This document shows positions 53,142 to 63,449 of a stretch of 64,000 nucleotides of DNA, one piece after another. The stretch's first letter is position 1, and the number at the start of each line of letters is the position of its first letter. This stretch comes from Cupriavidus metallidurans CH34. GTDB taxonomy: Bacteria; Pseudomonadota; Gammaproteobacteria; Burkholderiales; Burkholderiaceae. Both the position numbers and the translations under genes were made by a program. The notes below the pieces were generated by a model. It saw only the letters and a program-made list of their open reading frames with translations. It was not told the origin of the DNA and made no database searches. The DNA lies in assembly GCF_000196015.1 (NCBI RefSeq), contig NC_007971.2, positions 62,001 to 126,000 of the forward strand, given 5' to 3'.

Positions 53142-55070
53142 ATGCAAGCCCTGCGTCTCCTTTCGATTGTTCTGCTCTCTCTGTTCGTGACGGTCTCGAC
53201 CGCACAGGCAGATCCTCTCGCCACGCAAGACAAGGCCAAGCAAATCTGGCAAGTACTGGACTACCTTGCTGTCGACTATGGCCGGTCCGTCAAGGATGGC
53301 CACGTCGCCAACGAAGCCGAGTATGCCGAGATGCAGGAGTTCGCGCAGGCCGCTGAACGGCAGCTAACCGAGTTGCCGCCGACGCCAGCCGCGCCAGAGT
53401 TGGCCAAGGAAGCGGCGGCGTTGCGCGCATCCATTGCAGAAAAGGCCCCGCCCGAATCAGTCGGCGAGCAAGCTCGCAAACTGGCCGGCGGACTCCTCGC
53501 AGCCTATCCGGTCCCGATGGCCCCCGGCAAGCTGCCCGATCTGCAACAAGGGGCAAAGCTGTATCAAAGCCAATGTGCTTCGTGCCACGGCGTTTCCGGG
53601 CACGCGGACGGCCCACTAGCTGCAAAGCTGAGCCCGCCACCGATCGCCCTGGCTGATCACGAGCGCGCCCAGGAGCGCAGCGTCTTTGCCCTACAGCAAA
53701 TCATCACGCGCGGGGTAGAAGGGACGTCGATGCCGGCATTTGCTCAACTCTCGGACGAGGAACGCTGGGCGCTCGCCTATTTTGCCTCGACCCTTTCGTA
53801 TTCGGATGCCGACCGCCAGGCCGGCGCCAAGCTGTGGACCTCTCAACCGGCTCTCCACGCAGCCGTGCCCACGCTGGCCTTGTTAAGCCAGACCTCCGAG
53901 GCTGCGCTCGCCAAGACCGTCGGGGCGGATGCCGCTCGCCAACTGACCGCGTACCTCAGGAGCACGCCGGGCTCGGTCACCGCGTCAAGCACCGACAGCC
54001 TGATGATCGCCAGAGACAAGCTGAAGGAAAGCTTGGCCACCCTGGACAAGGGCGACAGGCAGTTGGCTTCGCGGCTGGCGTTGTCTGCCTATCTCGACGG
54101 CTTCGAGCCCGTCGAGCCGGCGCTGGCTGCCAAGAACCAGGCGCTGTTCCAGGATATCGAGAAGACGATGGGGCTCTATCGCAATGCTGTGACAGCGGGC
54201 CAGGTGGAACGCGCCCATGAAATTGCGCAGAAGTTGCAATCGCAGCTTGACGACGCACAGGAGGCGCTGGGCGGCACCAATGACGCCATATCGACCTTCC
54301 TCGGCGCCCTGACAATCCTGCTACGAGAAGGGCTTGAAGCCCTGTTGGTGGTCGTCGCGATGATGGCGTTCCTGAAGAAAGCGGATCGCACCGATGTCCT
54401 GCCCTACGTGCATGCAGGCTGGGTTACTGCGCTGGCGGCCGGTGGGCTGACCTGGGCGGTAGCCACCTATGTCGTCGACCTGAGTGGCGCCAGTCGCGAG
54501 ATGACGGAAGGTTTTTCCGCAGTGTTTGCCGCAATCGTGTTGCTTGGCGTGGGCATGTGGATGCACCAGAAGAGTCTTGCGGGTCGCTGGCAGGCCTATG
54601 TGAAGGCGAAGCTGTCCTCGGCATTGAACAAGAAATCAGCGCTGATGCTGTTCCTGCTGTCGTTCGTGACCGTCTATCGAGAAGTGTTTGAAACAGTCCT
54701 CTTTTACGCTGCCCTGTGGACAGAGGGCAACGGTGTATTTTTGCTCGCAGGACTTGCGTCGGGTATCGCCATCCTGGCCGCGATCGCCATCGTGCTCCTG
54801 CGCTCCACGGCGCGCCTGCCGATTGGTCAGTTCTTTGCCTTCAGCTCAGCATTGGTCGGCGTGTTGGCGGTCGTTCTGATTGGTAAAGGCATAGCTGCGC
54901 TTCAGAAAGTCGGCTTCCTACAAGTTACGCCGATCTCCATGCCTCGTATCGACGTCCTGGGCATTTATCCGTCCGTCCAGACCGTCGTAGCGCAAGTCCT
55001 GATTCTGCTCATTATCGCCGCAAGCGTCGTCTACAATTTGCGGTCGCACCGGCCATCTACCCAGGTGTAA
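53142..55070 (+). CDS. pbrT: PbrT, FTR1-family lead/iron permease with cytochrome c domain
   Basis: A 642-residue protein: signal peptide (1-23), a helical region, a cytochrome c domain with CASCHG at 145 and likely Met ligand in SMPAFAQ, then an FTR1/EfeU permease domain of seven helices. The two transport motifs are Arg395-Glu-Gly-Leu-Glu399 and Arg513-Glu-x-x-Glu517. C. metallidurans PbrT takes up Pb(II). The start at 53142 gives the signal peptide; upstream frame sequence overlaps pbrR and is ignored. It runs in the same direction as pbrR. Confidence 0.92.
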   Translation: MQALRLLSIVLLSLFVTVSTAQADPLATQDKAKQIWQVLDYLAVDYGRSVKDGHVANEAEYAEMQEFAQAAERQLTELPPTPAAPELAKEAAALRASIAEKAPPESVGEQARKLAGGLLAAYPVPMAPGKLPDLQQGAKLYQSQCASCHGVSGHADGPLAAKLSPPPIALADHERAQERSVFALQQIITRGVEGTSMPAFAQLSDEERWALAYFASTLSYSDADRQAGAKLWTSQPALHAAVPTLALLSQTSEAALAKTVGADAARQLTAYLRSTPGSVTASSTDSLMIARDKLKESLATLDKGDRQLASRLALSAYLDGFEPVEPALAAKNQALFQDIEKTMGLYRNAVTAGQVERAHEIAQKLQSQLDDAQEALGGTNDAISTFLGALTILLREGLEALLVVVAMMAFLKKADRTDVLPYVHAGWVTALAAGGLTWAVATYVVDLSGASREMTEGFSAVFAAIVLLGVGMWMHQKSLAGRWQAYVKAKLSSALNKKSALMLFLLSFVTVYREVFETVLFYAALWTEGNGVFLLAGLASGIAILAAIAIVLLRSTARLPIGQFFAFSSALVGVLAVVLIGKGIAALQKVGFLQVTPISMPRIDVLGIYPSVQTVVAQVLILLIIAASVVYNLRSHRPSTQV

Positions 55071-56302
55071 CGCCGCCAATGCGGCTCCGCGCTGGGGAGA
55101 ACCGTCTCCTCGGCTCGGCTTGCCTGCCGTGGGCCGTGGAGCGCCTCACCGGCGTAACATCTCGCCAATTCTGGCGCCTCCCCGATAGCAAGCGAGCGCG
55201 AGGTGCCCCTAAACTGGGTGAATTCATTCGAGCGCCCGATTTAACCGTGCGGCTCCCGTGCGTCTTGCATGGGCTCAAGCATCGTCCCGGCGTCAACCTT
55301 GCCTCATAGAAATCGCCGTGACCGCATCCCATCGCACCACGTTATGCCAGATCCCGCCTGCGATCTGGATGTTGGGCTTTGTCAGCCTGCTGATGGATCT
55401 TTCGTCGGAGATCATACATAGCCTGCTCCCCATCTTTATGGTGACGGCGCTTGGCGCCAGCGCCTTCGACGTTGGACTCATTGAAGGCTTCGCCGAGGCG
55501 ACCGCCCTGATGGTAAAGGTCTTCTCGGGGGCGTTCAGCGACTACCTCGGCAAGCGCAAATGGCTCGCGGTACTGGGCTATGCGCTTGGCGCGGTGTCCA
55601 AGCCATTCTTCGCACTGGCGCCCGGCGTGGGAACCGTACTGGCGGCGCGTCTCACGGACCGAATCGGCAAGGGCATTCGCGGCGCCCCTCGCGATGCGCT
55701 GGTCGCGGACATCGCACCGCCGCACCTCCGGGGCGCCGCCTTCGGCCTAAGACAATCGCTGGACACCGTGGGAGCCTTTCTCGGGCCGCTGAGTGCTATC
55801 GGCCTGATGTATCTGTGGGCGAATAATTTCAGGGCCGTCTTCTGGGTGGCAGTCATCCCAGGCATCCTCTCAGTCTTGCTGCTGATGCTCGGGGTGCGAG
55901 AGCCCCACACCCATGTCGACGCCAAGCGAACCAACCCCATCAAGTGGGCAAACCTTGTTCGTCTTGGACGATCGTACTGGCAAGTGGTCGCGATTGGGGC
56001 GCTGTTCATGCTGGCTCGGTTCAGCGAGGCGTTTCTGGTGCTGCGCGCCCAACAGGTCGGTTTGCCTCTGTACTTGGCGCCCCTCGTGCTGGTCGCGATG
56101 AACGTGGTGTATTCCCTGTCGGCCTATCCCTTTGGCAAGCTGTCCGATAGTGTGCGTGAGCACGAGATTCGATGGATGCGCGAGCACGGTAATTGATGGT
56201 CGGCTGCGGCACCGTCCATCACCAATGTTGCGTGCCGTCGGGCAACGCTGATGGACGTGGCGATCTATCGCGGTGGACCGGATGCGGAGCAGCGGCACTG
56301 AT

Positions 56303-56333
56303 GTAACAAGGGGCCCGGCGGGCCCCTTGTTAC
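56303..56333. terminator. perfect 14-bp hairpin at the end of the transposon operon
   Basis: GTAACAAGGGGCCC and its inverted copy flank a GGC loop, 5 bases after the last stop codon. There is no T-tract, so it may act in mRNA stability or as a protein barrier as well as a terminator. Confidence 0.6.
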
Positions 56334-56337
56334 TGGA

Positions 56338-56610
56338 TCAGAAGTCGTTATCTGCGAGATCGCCAAGGCCATCAGGATGCTCCTGCCGATCTTCGGCCAG
56401 CCACTGGGCCAAGGCCAATTGATAGTGAGCATGCAGACGGTCGCGCAGATCGTCGAGCAATTCGATCACAGCCCAGGCCTGCGCGGGCGTCCAGTTGGCA
56501 TCAATGAGCAGGGGCAGCCCCTGGGCGATGCCGGATGGCTGGTGGAAGGTCATGGTGATGTCGTCGTTGTGTTGATGGACGTGGCGGCGATGGCCAACGG
56601 CGCCACTCAC
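56338..56610 (-). CDS. small accessory protein of the transposon, 90 aa
   Basis: A GTG at 56610 overlaps the ATPase stop; an internal ATG at 56553 would give 71 residues. The core WTPAQAWAVIELLDDLRDRLHAHY is helical and the tail is acidic (ADNDF). No family is recognised. Position as last gene of the operon suggests a transposition accessory or regulatory subunit. Confidence 0.6.
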   Translation of the reverse strand: MSGAVGHRRHVHQHNDDITMTFHQPSGIAQGLPLLIDANWTPAQAWAVIELLDDLRDRLHAHYQLALAQWLAEDRQEHPDGLGDLADNDF

Positions 56611-57440
56611 CGCCTGGCGCGGCGGTTCAGGGTTGCGCTGTAGGTTTCCAGATAGAGCTTCTCGTCGATCTGCGGTAGCTCCCGCTGCGCGGCCTGGGCC
56701 AGAAGCTCGCCCGCCAGGTTCATCAGGATGCGGTAATTGCCGGCGGCGTGCTCACACAGGGTCTGGCGCAATGGCATGGTCATCAGGGTGGCGTTGCCGG
56801 CGGCGGCCAGCAAGTGGTCCAGGCAGGCCTGCAGCTCGTCGATGCTCGCACTCTCCAGCGCCAGACGGCAGCGGATGCGGCTGCCCAGCGGGATCAGGTC
56901 CTCGCGGCTGAACTTCTCCGGCAGGCGAGCGTCGCCGGCAAGCACCACGCACAGCAGCAATTGCGAGTCGAAGCGTGCCTGTGCGAGCAGGCGCAGTTCC
57001 GAGAGGGCTGGCACCGCCATCTCCTGGGCTTCATCGATGAGCAGCACGCAGCGGCGGCGGCTGGCCTCCATGTGGGTGAGCCAGCGCTCGCGCAGCGCCT
57101 TGAAGCCGCCCCAGCGATTGTGGGGCTTGAGCGGTACGGTAAAGATGTCGCTGAGCTCGCGATAGAAGTCCGCCAGATTGCTCTGTGGGTGAGCGATCGA
57201 GCCGACCATCAGATCGGGGACGCGCATGAGGCGCTGATGGAGCAGGCGCAGCGTGACGCTCTTGCCGCAACCGGGGTCGCCATGCACCATGGCGAAGCCG
57301 CCTTCGCGGGCCATACCGTTCTCAATGCGCCAGCAGAAGTGATCGAGCTTGGGTGGCACGAACACGGCCTCGACGGGGATGTCCTGGGCGAAGGGGTTGA
57401 ACTTCAGACCGTACAAGGCCAGCAGGTTGGGTTGATTCAT
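56607..57440 (-). CDS. AAA+ ATPase (TniB/TnsC/ExeA-like) of the transposon
   Basis: A 277-residue P-loop ATPase: Walker A GDPGCGKS at 54-61, Walker B VLLIDEAQE at 132-140, and a sensor region VVLAGDARLPEKF. The start YGLKFNPFAQDIP matches the ExeA/TniB group. In Tn7 and Tn5053 the equivalent protein selects targets and activates the DDE transposase. It overlaps both neighbouring genes by 4 bases. Confidence 0.88.
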   Translation of the reverse strand: MNQPNLLALYGLKFNPFAQDIPVEAVFVPPKLDHFCWRIENGMAREGGFAMVHGDPGCGKSVTLRLLHQRLMRVPDLMVGSIAHPQSNLADFYRELSDIFTVPLKPHNRWGGFKALRERWLTHMEASRRRCVLLIDEAQEMAVPALSELRLLAQARFDSQLLLCVVLAGDARLPEKFSREDLIPLGSRIRCRLALESASIDELQACLDHLLAAAGNATLMTMPLRQTLCEHAAGNYRILMNLAGELLAQAAQRELPQIDEKLYLETYSATLNRRARR

Positions 57441-58876
57441 AGCTTGGTGGGTGCGGGTGGGAGATAGGCCGGCGGCAGGCCGGTGGCGGCGTGTTCGGCG
57501 AGCAACTGACGCAGCAGCGGCGCAGTGCCAGCCTGCGCGGGTTCCTCGTTAGCAGGCGAGGCACCCTTGGCCGTGAGATGCGCGCGCCGTGCGTCGGCAT
57601 TGGCAGACTTGTCCAGCGGGAACACGGCGGCCAGGATCGCGCCGATGCGCGCATCGATCAGGTCGACTTGGGAGAGATCCCAGCGCGCGTAGCTCAGGCA
57701 GACTTGCTCGAGGTGGCGGTAAGCGCCGGGGATCTCGAAGCGCACGCCGTCCAACGTGAAGGTGCCGTCGGTTCTGCGCTGGCGGCGATGCTGGCGGATA
57801 CGGAAGGCCCGGCGCAAGGCCAGCGCCTCGGGACTGGGGCGCGAGACGTCGGCACAGGACAGGTAGCGCTGCAGAGGCGTCGCCTCGAGTTCGGCGTGTT
57901 CCTTGTGGTGGTATTCCTGCTCGACCCAGGCCTGCGTGGCGAGGTTCAATTGCTCCAGGGTGAGGTGCGACTCACCTTCGAGCATGGCCATCAGCCGGGA
58001 CTCGAGCTGTCCCCAGAAGCGTTCCTGCTTGGCATTCTGGTATGGGCTGTAGGGCAAGGTAGTCTGGTGCAGGATGCCCAGACTGGCCAGCCCCTCGACG
58101 AACTCGTCGGCCATCATGGCTGCGCCGTTATCGGTCATGATGGCCCGCGGCAGCCCTCGCTTCATGATCGCCTGCGAGACGCCGTGCACCAGCGAGGCAG
58201 TGGTCTCGTCGAGGAACCACTGCAGGTGGCAGACCAGCCGCGAATGGTCGTCCATAATGCAGAGCAGCAGCGGCTTGTGCCACTGCCCATCGGGGGTGAG
58301 CACCTTGCGCGAACCATGGTGGAAGTCCAGGTGCCAGAGCGCGGCCACGTGGTCGACCTCGTAGCTACGCACCTCGCGTGCCTCGCGGCGAGCCGCAGCA
58401 GCGATGGCCCCATCCGTGCTCGAGCGCGGGGTTGGCTTGCGCACCAGACCCTGCGCCTTCAGATACCGGCACACCGTGGTGTAGGACGGCAGCGTGTCCG
58501 GGCCATCCTTGGTCGCGACGCGCAGGTTGTCGTAATGCAACTGCATGGTCCAGCCGGGGTGCTGACGGTACTGCTCGACCAGCGCTTCGATGATGGCTGG
58601 GCTCAGACTGACGAAGTGGCCGCAATCGTCGCGCAGTCGGTTCTTGAGTTGATCGACCGGATCCTGGACGTGACGGGCCCGGTAATACCAGCGTTCGATG
58701 GAAGACGCGCCGAACTGAACGTCGGCGCCGGTGATGGGGTGCCGCCAGACCTTGGCGGCCAGTGCCTGGAACGCTTGCTGCAATTCTCCTTTGGCAGGCG
58801 GCGAAGCCAGCAAAGGGCCAATGACCGAGAAGCGCAAGCGCGCCCATCGGTTGCGATGATCAATCGATAGTGACAT
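57437..58876 (-). CDS. DDE transposase (TniA/TnsB/rve type) of the transposon
   Basis: A 479-residue transposase with an N-terminal helix-turn-helix region that includes IERWYYRAR, then an rve core whose triad is Asp184 (WHLDFHHG), Asp249 (IMTDNGAAM) and Glu285 (AKQERFWGQLES), an exact D,D(35)E spacing for the last pair. A Mu-type C-terminal beta barrel follows at about 360-420. It would cut the TGTGC ends and join them to target. Confidence 0.9.
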   Translation of the reverse strand: MSLSIDHRNRWARLRFSVIGPLLASPPAKGELQQAFQALAAKVWRHPITGADVQFGASSIERWYYRARHVQDPVDQLKNRLRDDCGHFVSLSPAIIEALVEQYRQHPGWTMQLHYDNLRVATKDGPDTLPSYTTVCRYLKAQGLVRKPTPRSSTDGAIAAAARREAREVRSYEVDHVAALWHLDFHHGSRKVLTPDGQWHKPLLLCIMDDHSRLVCHLQWFLDETTASLVHGVSQAIMKRGLPRAIMTDNGAAMMADEFVEGLASLGILHQTTLPYSPYQNAKQERFWGQLESRLMAMLEGESHLTLEQLNLATQAWVEQEYHHKEHAELEATPLQRYLSCADVSRPSPEALALRRAFRIRQHRRQRRTDGTFTLDGVRFEIPGAYRHLEQVCLSYARWDLSQVDLIDARIGAILAAVFPLDKSANADARRAHLTAKGASPANEEPAQAGTAPLLRQLLAEHAATGLPPAYLPPAPTKL

Positions 58877-58987
58877 GACTCTCCGTTGGGGGGATAACGG
58901 GAGCAGGCTACGGGCAGTGCGGGTGACCCGCCATCGACATGTTCTGCGGGAGATTCCCCTATCTGGCGCATCCCTCAGCCAGCGTGG

Positions 58988-59533
58988 TCAGGCCGGGCCC
59001 AGCAGCAGAAGCAACACCGCGGCCAGACGCTCGTCTTCGCTGTCGTGCTCGACCGATTGCAGCAGGCAGTCGGGATAGATGAACGGCTCGGGCGTTGGCG
59101 GGATGAGGCCACGCAGCCACCGACCGACGGGGGTCTTGGGGAAGGTCTCGGTCCACCACTGACGCCAGCGCTTGAGCGTGGCCCAACTGATCGCCGGCAG
59201 GCCGTCCAGGCAGGCGCCAGTGGCACGGCTCGATCGCAGTACCAGGACAATGGCCAGCCAGACACGCCGGCCGAGAAAGCGCACCGAATCGGGCGTCATG
59301 CGTTTGCGGCATCCGGCACAGCACAGGCTCAGGCGCGTATTGCAGTCCGGGTGTGCTGCCGGTGGGCATCCGCGCGGCTTACGCGGATAGTTGGCACTGT
59401 GCAGCACAGAGCCGCAATGGCAGCAGCCCCTGTCTCGCGCCACCTTCATCAAGTCTTCGTCGATCCGGCGCAACAGGGCAAAAAACGCTGGCGTTTGTAG
59501 CAAGGCATGGCACACTGCTGAGGTCTCCTTCAT
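58988..59533 (-). CDS. zinc-finger-like protein of the transposon, possible TniQ analogue
   Basis: About 181 residues from the ATG at 59533 (189 from 59557). Cysteines cluster as GCCHCGSVLH and LCCAGCRKRM, a probable four-Cys zinc site, followed by a basic helical part (RRVWLAIVLVLRSS, WATLKRWRQWWTETFP). It is the first gene after the right end and is separated from the DDE gene by 111 bases. By analogy it could be a target-site or end-binding protein like TniQ/TnsD, but no homology can be shown here. Confidence 0.65.
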   Translation of the reverse strand: MKETSAVCHALLQTPAFFALLRRIDEDLMKVARDRGCCHCGSVLHSANYPRKPRGCPPAAHPDCNTRLSLCCAGCRKRMTPDSVRFLGRRVWLAIVLVLRSSRATGACLDGLPAISWATLKRWRQWWTETFPKTPVGRWLRGLIPPTPEPFIYPDCLLQSVEHDSEDERLAAVLLLLLGPA

Positions 59534-59558
59534 TGCTCGACACAATAAAGGCGACATC

Positions 59559-59595
59559 TTCCCTCAGGCGCGTGCATGCACGCTCCCTGAGGGAA
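59559..59595. promoter_or_regulatory. large dyad inside the right end of the transposon
   Basis: TTCCCTCAGG and CCTGAGGGAA flank a second palindrome GCGTGCATGCACGC (59570-59583). It lies between the start of the first gene and the end repeats and is a likely operator or accessory protein site. Confidence 0.55.
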
Positions 59596-60070
59596 CCCCT
59601 CCAGCGTCCATCACCGTTCTTGCTCAAATCCCCACGCTTTCGGCATCACGAAAGCTGCTTATGCACACGATAGTCTGCCTCATACCACGCTGTTGGCATG
59701 GGGTCTGGTGGCCCTTATTCTCGCCGACCTCGTGCTGGCGATAGGCGCGTACTGGGCGGTAATGCTGGCCGGCGTGGCGCTATGGGGGCTGCATATGGGC
59801 ATGACCCAGGGACTGCTTGCCACCATGGTAGCCGACACCGCGCCCGAAGATCTGCGAGGCACGGCGTTCGGCTTCTTTAATCTGGCGAGCGGGCTGGCGC
59901 TTCTCATTGCCAGCGCGTTGGCCGGCTTGCTTTGGGACCGGCTCGGAGCAGCCTTCACGTTCTATGCAGGTGCGGCTTTTTGCGCGGTCACCATTGCGCT
60001 GATCTTTGTCGCTCAGCGTGACACGCCGCAAGTGGCAGGCCAAGGGTCGGGCAGCGATCATGGCCGCTGA

Positions 60071-60243
60071 TGACCACGATCCACATGATCGCCTCTCCGC
60101 GCTTCACGCCCGGCAGGTTGCCGCGATTTCTTTCGTCCCGCACGTGCCCACCGGGCTGCGTCCGGTGGCCCCTCCGCGATTTCGTCTACCAGTCGACGCA
60201 GCCTGCAGCGGGCAGCCTTCGCGCTATCCGCACCTCGCACGGC
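60071..60243. other. short region between pbrU and the permease remnant
   Basis: A 60-codon Arg/Ala-rich frame exists on the minus strand from 60240, directly after the permease stop, but its composition is that of a chance high-GC frame. No feature is supported. Confidence 0.3.
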
Positions 60244-60447
60244 TCAGACTTTTTCGGGCGGCCCCGAACCTCTTCGGCCTGACAGCCACGCAAAGCCAAG
60301 GAAGGCCAACGGCGCAAGCACCAGGCTGTAGCTCAGCCAGGCACCGTAGATCCCGTTGGGACCGTACGGTTCTGTCATGTCATGCCAGTATCGATTATCG
60401 ACAAACGGCAATGCGCCGGCCTCGGAGAATTCGTGCAGCGCATAGAT
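60244..60447 (-). pseudogene. C-terminal remnant of an FTR1/EfeU-type permease
   Basis: The frame entering from the transposon end reads YALHEFSEAGALPF, DNRYWHDMTEPYGPNGIYGAWLSYSLVLAPLAFLGFAW and stops at 60244. This is the last periplasmic loop and helix of FTR1-type iron permeases (H-E-x-x-E-A-G motif). The Tn21-type transposon at 60448 separates it from the rest, which should lie beyond the right edge. Confidence 0.65.
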
Positions 60448-60485
60448 GGGGTCGCCTCAGAAAACGGAAAATAAAGCACGCTAAG
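60448..60485. repeat. Tn21-type 38-bp terminal inverted repeat (left end)
   Basis: Begins GGGGTCGCCTCAG and ends AAGCACGCTAAG, 38 bp in all. It overlaps the tnpA stop, as in Tn21/Tn501. Confidence 0.93.
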
Positions 60486-63447
60486 CCGGTTGCAGCGGTC
60501 GTAGCGGCCTGAACTTGCCCGCGCCGATCTTGGCGCTGCTGCGCCAGAGGTAATCGCCGGTGAGGTTGATGTGCTCCCAACCGAGCGGCGACAGGTACTG
60601 CAACAGCGCGTCATCAACGGCATGGCCGTTGCCACGCAGCGCGTGCGCAGCCCGTTCCAGATAGACCGTGTTCCACAACACGACGGCAGCCGTTACCAGA
60701 TTGAGGCCGCTAGCCCGGTAGCGCTGCTGCTCGAAACTGCGGTCGCGGATTTCACCCAGGCGGTTGAAAAACACTGCCCTGGCCAGCGCATTGCGCGCCT
60801 CGCCCTTGTTCAGGCCGGCATGCACGCGGCGGCGCAGTTCCACGCTTTGCAGCCAGTCCAGGATGAACAGCGTGCGCTCGATGCGGCCCAGCTCGCGGAG
60901 CGCCACGGCCAGGCCGTTCTGGCGTGGGTAGCTGCCGAGCTTTCGGAGCATCAGGGAGGCCGTCACCGTGCCCTGCTTGATCGAGGTGGCCAGCCGCAGG
61001 ATTTCGTCCCAATGGGCGCGGACGTGCTTGATGTTGAGCGTGCCGCCGATCATGGGTTTCAGCGCGTCATAGGCGGCGTCGCCCTTCGGGATGTAGAGCT
61101 TGGTGTCGCCCAGGTCGCGGATGCGCGGCGCGAAGCGGAAGCCCAGGAGGTGCATCAGGGCGAAGACGTGATCGGTGAAGCCCGCCGTGTCGGTGTAATG
61201 CTCCTCGATCCGCAAGTCGGACTCGTGGTACAGCAGGCCGTCGAGCACGTAGGTCGAATCGCGCACGCCGACGTTCACGACCTTGGTGTGAAATGGCGCG
61301 TACTGGTCAGAAATGTGGGTGTAGAACGTCCGCCCTGGGCTGCTCCCGTATTTCGGGTTGATGTGGCCGGTGCTCTCGGCCTTGCTGCCGGTGCGGAAGT
61401 TCTGGCCGTCCGACGATGAGGTGGTGCCGTCGCCCCAGTGCTCGGCGAAGGGATGGCGGAACTGTGCGTTGACCAGATCGGCCAGCGCCGCCCCGTAGGT
61501 TTCGTCGCGGATGTGCCAGGCTTGCAGCCAAGCCAGCTTGGCGTAGGTCGTGCCGGGGCAAGACTCCGCCATCTTGGTCAGGCCCAGGTTGATCGCGTCG
61601 GCGAGGATCGTGGTCAGCAACAGGTTCTTGTCTTTGGCCGGGTCGCCCGATTTCAGATGCGCGAAATGCCGAGTGAAGCCCGTCCATTCGTCCACCTCCA
61701 GCAGCAGTTCGGTGATCTTGACGTGCGGCAGGATCATTGCCGTCTGGTCGATCAGCGCTTGGGCGGTGTCGGGTACCGCCGCGTCGAGCGGCGTGATCTT
61801 CAAGCCTGACTCGGTGATGATGGCGTCCGGCAGCTCGTTGGCCGTCGCCATACGGTTGACGGTGGCAAGCTGTGTTTCCAGCAGCGTCAGCCGGTCGTTC
61901 AGGTACCGGTTGCAGTCGGTGGCCACGGCCAGCGGCAATTCGCTGGCCTGCTTGAGGCTGGCGAATTTCGCGGGCGGCACCAGGTAGTCCTCGAAGTCCT
62001 TGAACTGGCGCGACCCCTGCACCCAGATGTCGCCGGAACGCAACGCGTTCTTCATCTCCGACAGCGCGCACAGTTCGTAGTAGCGCCGGTCGATGCCGGT
62101 GTCGGTCATGACCAGCTTCTGCCAGCGCGGCTTGATGAACTCGGTCGGCGCGTCGGCGGGCACCTTGCGGGCGTTGTCGCTGTTCATGCCGCGCAGCACC
62201 TCGATGGCGTCGAGCACGTCCTTCGCGGCGGGAGCGGCCCGCAGCTTGAGCACGGCAAGGAATTCCGGCGCGTAGCGGCGCAGCGTGGCGTAGCTTTCGC
62301 CGATGCGGTGCAGGAAATCGAAGTCCTCGGGCTGCGCAAGCTTCTGCGCTTCGGTGACGCTCTCGGCGAAGGCATCCCAGGACATGACGGCCTCGATGGC
62401 GGCGAACGGATCGCGGCCCGCCTGCTTGGCCTCGATCAGCGCCTGGCCGATGCGGCCGAACAGCCGCACCTTGGCGTTGATCGCCTTGCCGGACGCCTGG
62501 AATTGCTGCTGATGCTTGTTCTTGGCGGCGTTGAACAGCTTGCCCAGGATGCGGTCGTGCAGGTCGATGATTTCGTCGGTGACGGTGGCCATGCCCTCGA
62601 TGGCAAGCGCCACCAGGGTGGCATAGCGTCGCTGCGCCTCGAACTTGGCCAGGTCGGCGGGCGTCATCTGGCCACCCTCACGGGCGATCTTGAGCAGGCG
62701 GTTCTGGTGCACCGACCGCTCGATGCCAGAAGGCAGGTCGAGCGCCTGCCACGCTTTGAGGCGTTCGATGTGTTCCAGCATGTGCCGCGAATTCGGTTTG
62801 ACGGGCGATTGGCGCAGCCAGGCCAGCCAGGTCGTTTTGCCGTTGTCCCGACGCTTGAGCAGATCGTCGAGGCGGCGGCGATGCGCGTCCGACAGCGGTT
62901 CGGCCAAGGCATCGTAGATGCGCCGGTTGGCGCGGGTGATTGCTTCGGCGCTCGCCCGCTCGACGGCGTTGAGGGCAGGCAGAATGACCGACTGCTGCCG
63001 CAGGTGCTCGATCAAGGTGCTGGCCAGCACGATGCCCTTGTCGGTCTGCAAGGCCATCTCGGTCAGCAACTGGACGGCCTGCCGGTAGTGGCCCATGGTA
63101 AAGGGCTGGAAGCCGAACACCGTTTGCAGTTCGACCAGGTGCTCGCGCCGGGTCTGCTCCCGCTGCCCGTATTCGTCCCAGCTTTCGACGCTGACCTTGA
63201 GCTGGTCGGCGACCAGTTTCAACAAGGGCGGAAACGGCGGCTCATCGACGCCCAGGATGACACCAGGAAAGCGCAGGTAACAGAGCTGCACGGCGAAGCC
63301 CAGCCGGTTGGCCGGGCCGCGCCGCTGCCGGATGATGGAGAGGTCGGTTTCGCTGAACGTGTAGTGACGGATCAACTCATCCTTGGTGTCCGGCAACGCC
63401 AGCAGGCTTTCGCGCTCGGCGGCGGACAGGATTGAACGACGTGGCAT
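60481..63447 (-). CDS. tnpA: Tn21-type transposase TnpA
   Basis: A 988-residue Tn3-family transposase, the exact length of Tn21 TnpA, starting [19 protein letters not shown]. Near-invariant stretches are present, such as [40 protein letters not shown] and a terminal [14 protein letters not shown]. The catalytic DDE lies in the C-terminal half. No interruption was seen, so it should be active. It begins 2 bases after the tnpR stop. Confidence 0.96.
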   Translation of the reverse strand: MPRRSILSAAERESLLALPDTKDELIRHYTFSETDLSIIRQRRGPANRLGFAVQLCYLRFPGVILGVDEPPFPPLLKLVADQLKVSVESWDEYGQREQTRREHLVELQTVFGFQPFTMGHYRQAVQLLTEMALQTDKGIVLASTLIEHLRQQSVILPALNAVERASAEAITRANRRIYDALAEPLSDAHRRRLDDLLKRRDNGKTTWLAWLRQSPVKPNSRHMLEHIERLKAWQALDLPSGIERSVHQNRLLKIAREGGQMTPADLAKFEAQRRYATLVALAIEGMATVTDEIIDLHDRILGKLFNAAKNKHQQQFQASGKAINAKVRLFGRIGQALIEAKQAGRDPFAAIEAVMSWDAFAESVTEAQKLAQPEDFDFLHRIGESYATLRRYAPEFLAVLKLRAAPAAKDVLDAIEVLRGMNSDNARKVPADAPTEFIKPRWQKLVMTDTGIDRRYYELCALSEMKNALRSGDIWVQGSRQFKDFEDYLVPPAKFASLKQASELPLAVATDCNRYLNDRLTLLETQLATVNRMATANELPDAIITESGLKITPLDAAVPDTAQALIDQTAMILPHVKITELLLEVDEWTGFTRHFAHLKSGDPAKDKNLLLTTILADAINLGLTKMAESCPGTTYAKLAWLQAWHIRDETYGAALADLVNAQFRHPFAEHWGDGTTSSSDGQNFRTGSKAESTGHINPKYGSSPGRTFYTHISDQYAPFHTKVVNVGVRDSTYVLDGLLYHESDLRIEEHYTDTAGFTDHVFALMHLLGFRFAPRIRDLGDTKLYIPKGDAAYDALKPMIGGTLNIKHVRAHWDEILRLATSIKQGTVTASLMLRKLGSYPRQNGLAVALRELGRIERTLFILDWLQSVELRRRVHAGLNKGEARNALARAVFFNRLGEIRDRSFEQQRYRASGLNLVTAAVVLWNTVYLERAAHALRGNGHAVDDALLQYLSPLGWEHINLTGDYLWRSSAKIGAGKFRPLRPLQPA

Positions 63448-63449
63448 AT

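Larger units (their letters stand above)
56151..59667 (-). mobile_element. four-gene DDE/AAA+ transposon (Tn6049-like), 3517 bp
   Basis: Ends are TGTGCGTGAGCA on the left and TGTGCATAAGCA on the right (minus strand). A CGATAG target duplication flanks the element (56145-56150 and 59668-59673). Each end carries two copies of a degenerate repeat of the form AGCA-N(7-8)-TGATG or CGATG, as in Tn7/Tn5053-type elements. All four genes read leftward with overlaps. The Tn6049 comparison is from memory of Cupriavidus elements and is tentative. Confidence 0.85.
55318..60070 (+). pseudogene. pbrU: PbrU-like MFS permease, split by a 3.5-kb transposon
   Basis: The 5' part (from a GTG at 55318 to 56150) encodes MFS helices 1 to about 8 with GAFSDYLGKRKW and DRIGKGIRGAPRDALVAD, ending GKLSD. 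The 3' part resumes at 59668 with SLPHTTLLAWGLVAL and finishes at 60070 after helices 9-12 (MVADTAPEDLRGTAFG). Excising the transposon and one CGATAG copy restores one frame. PbrU is the predicted permease of the C. metallidurans pbr locus and is known there to be interrupted. Confidence 0.85.

Noticed and set aside
55071..55317. Possible gene or mobile-element end between pbrT and pbrU
   Set aside because: High-GC sequence with frames in several phases but no start signal, motif or clear repeat.
57491..58870. 459-codon plus-strand frame
   Set aside because: It mirrors the DDE transposase, whose catalytic triad identifies the coding strand.
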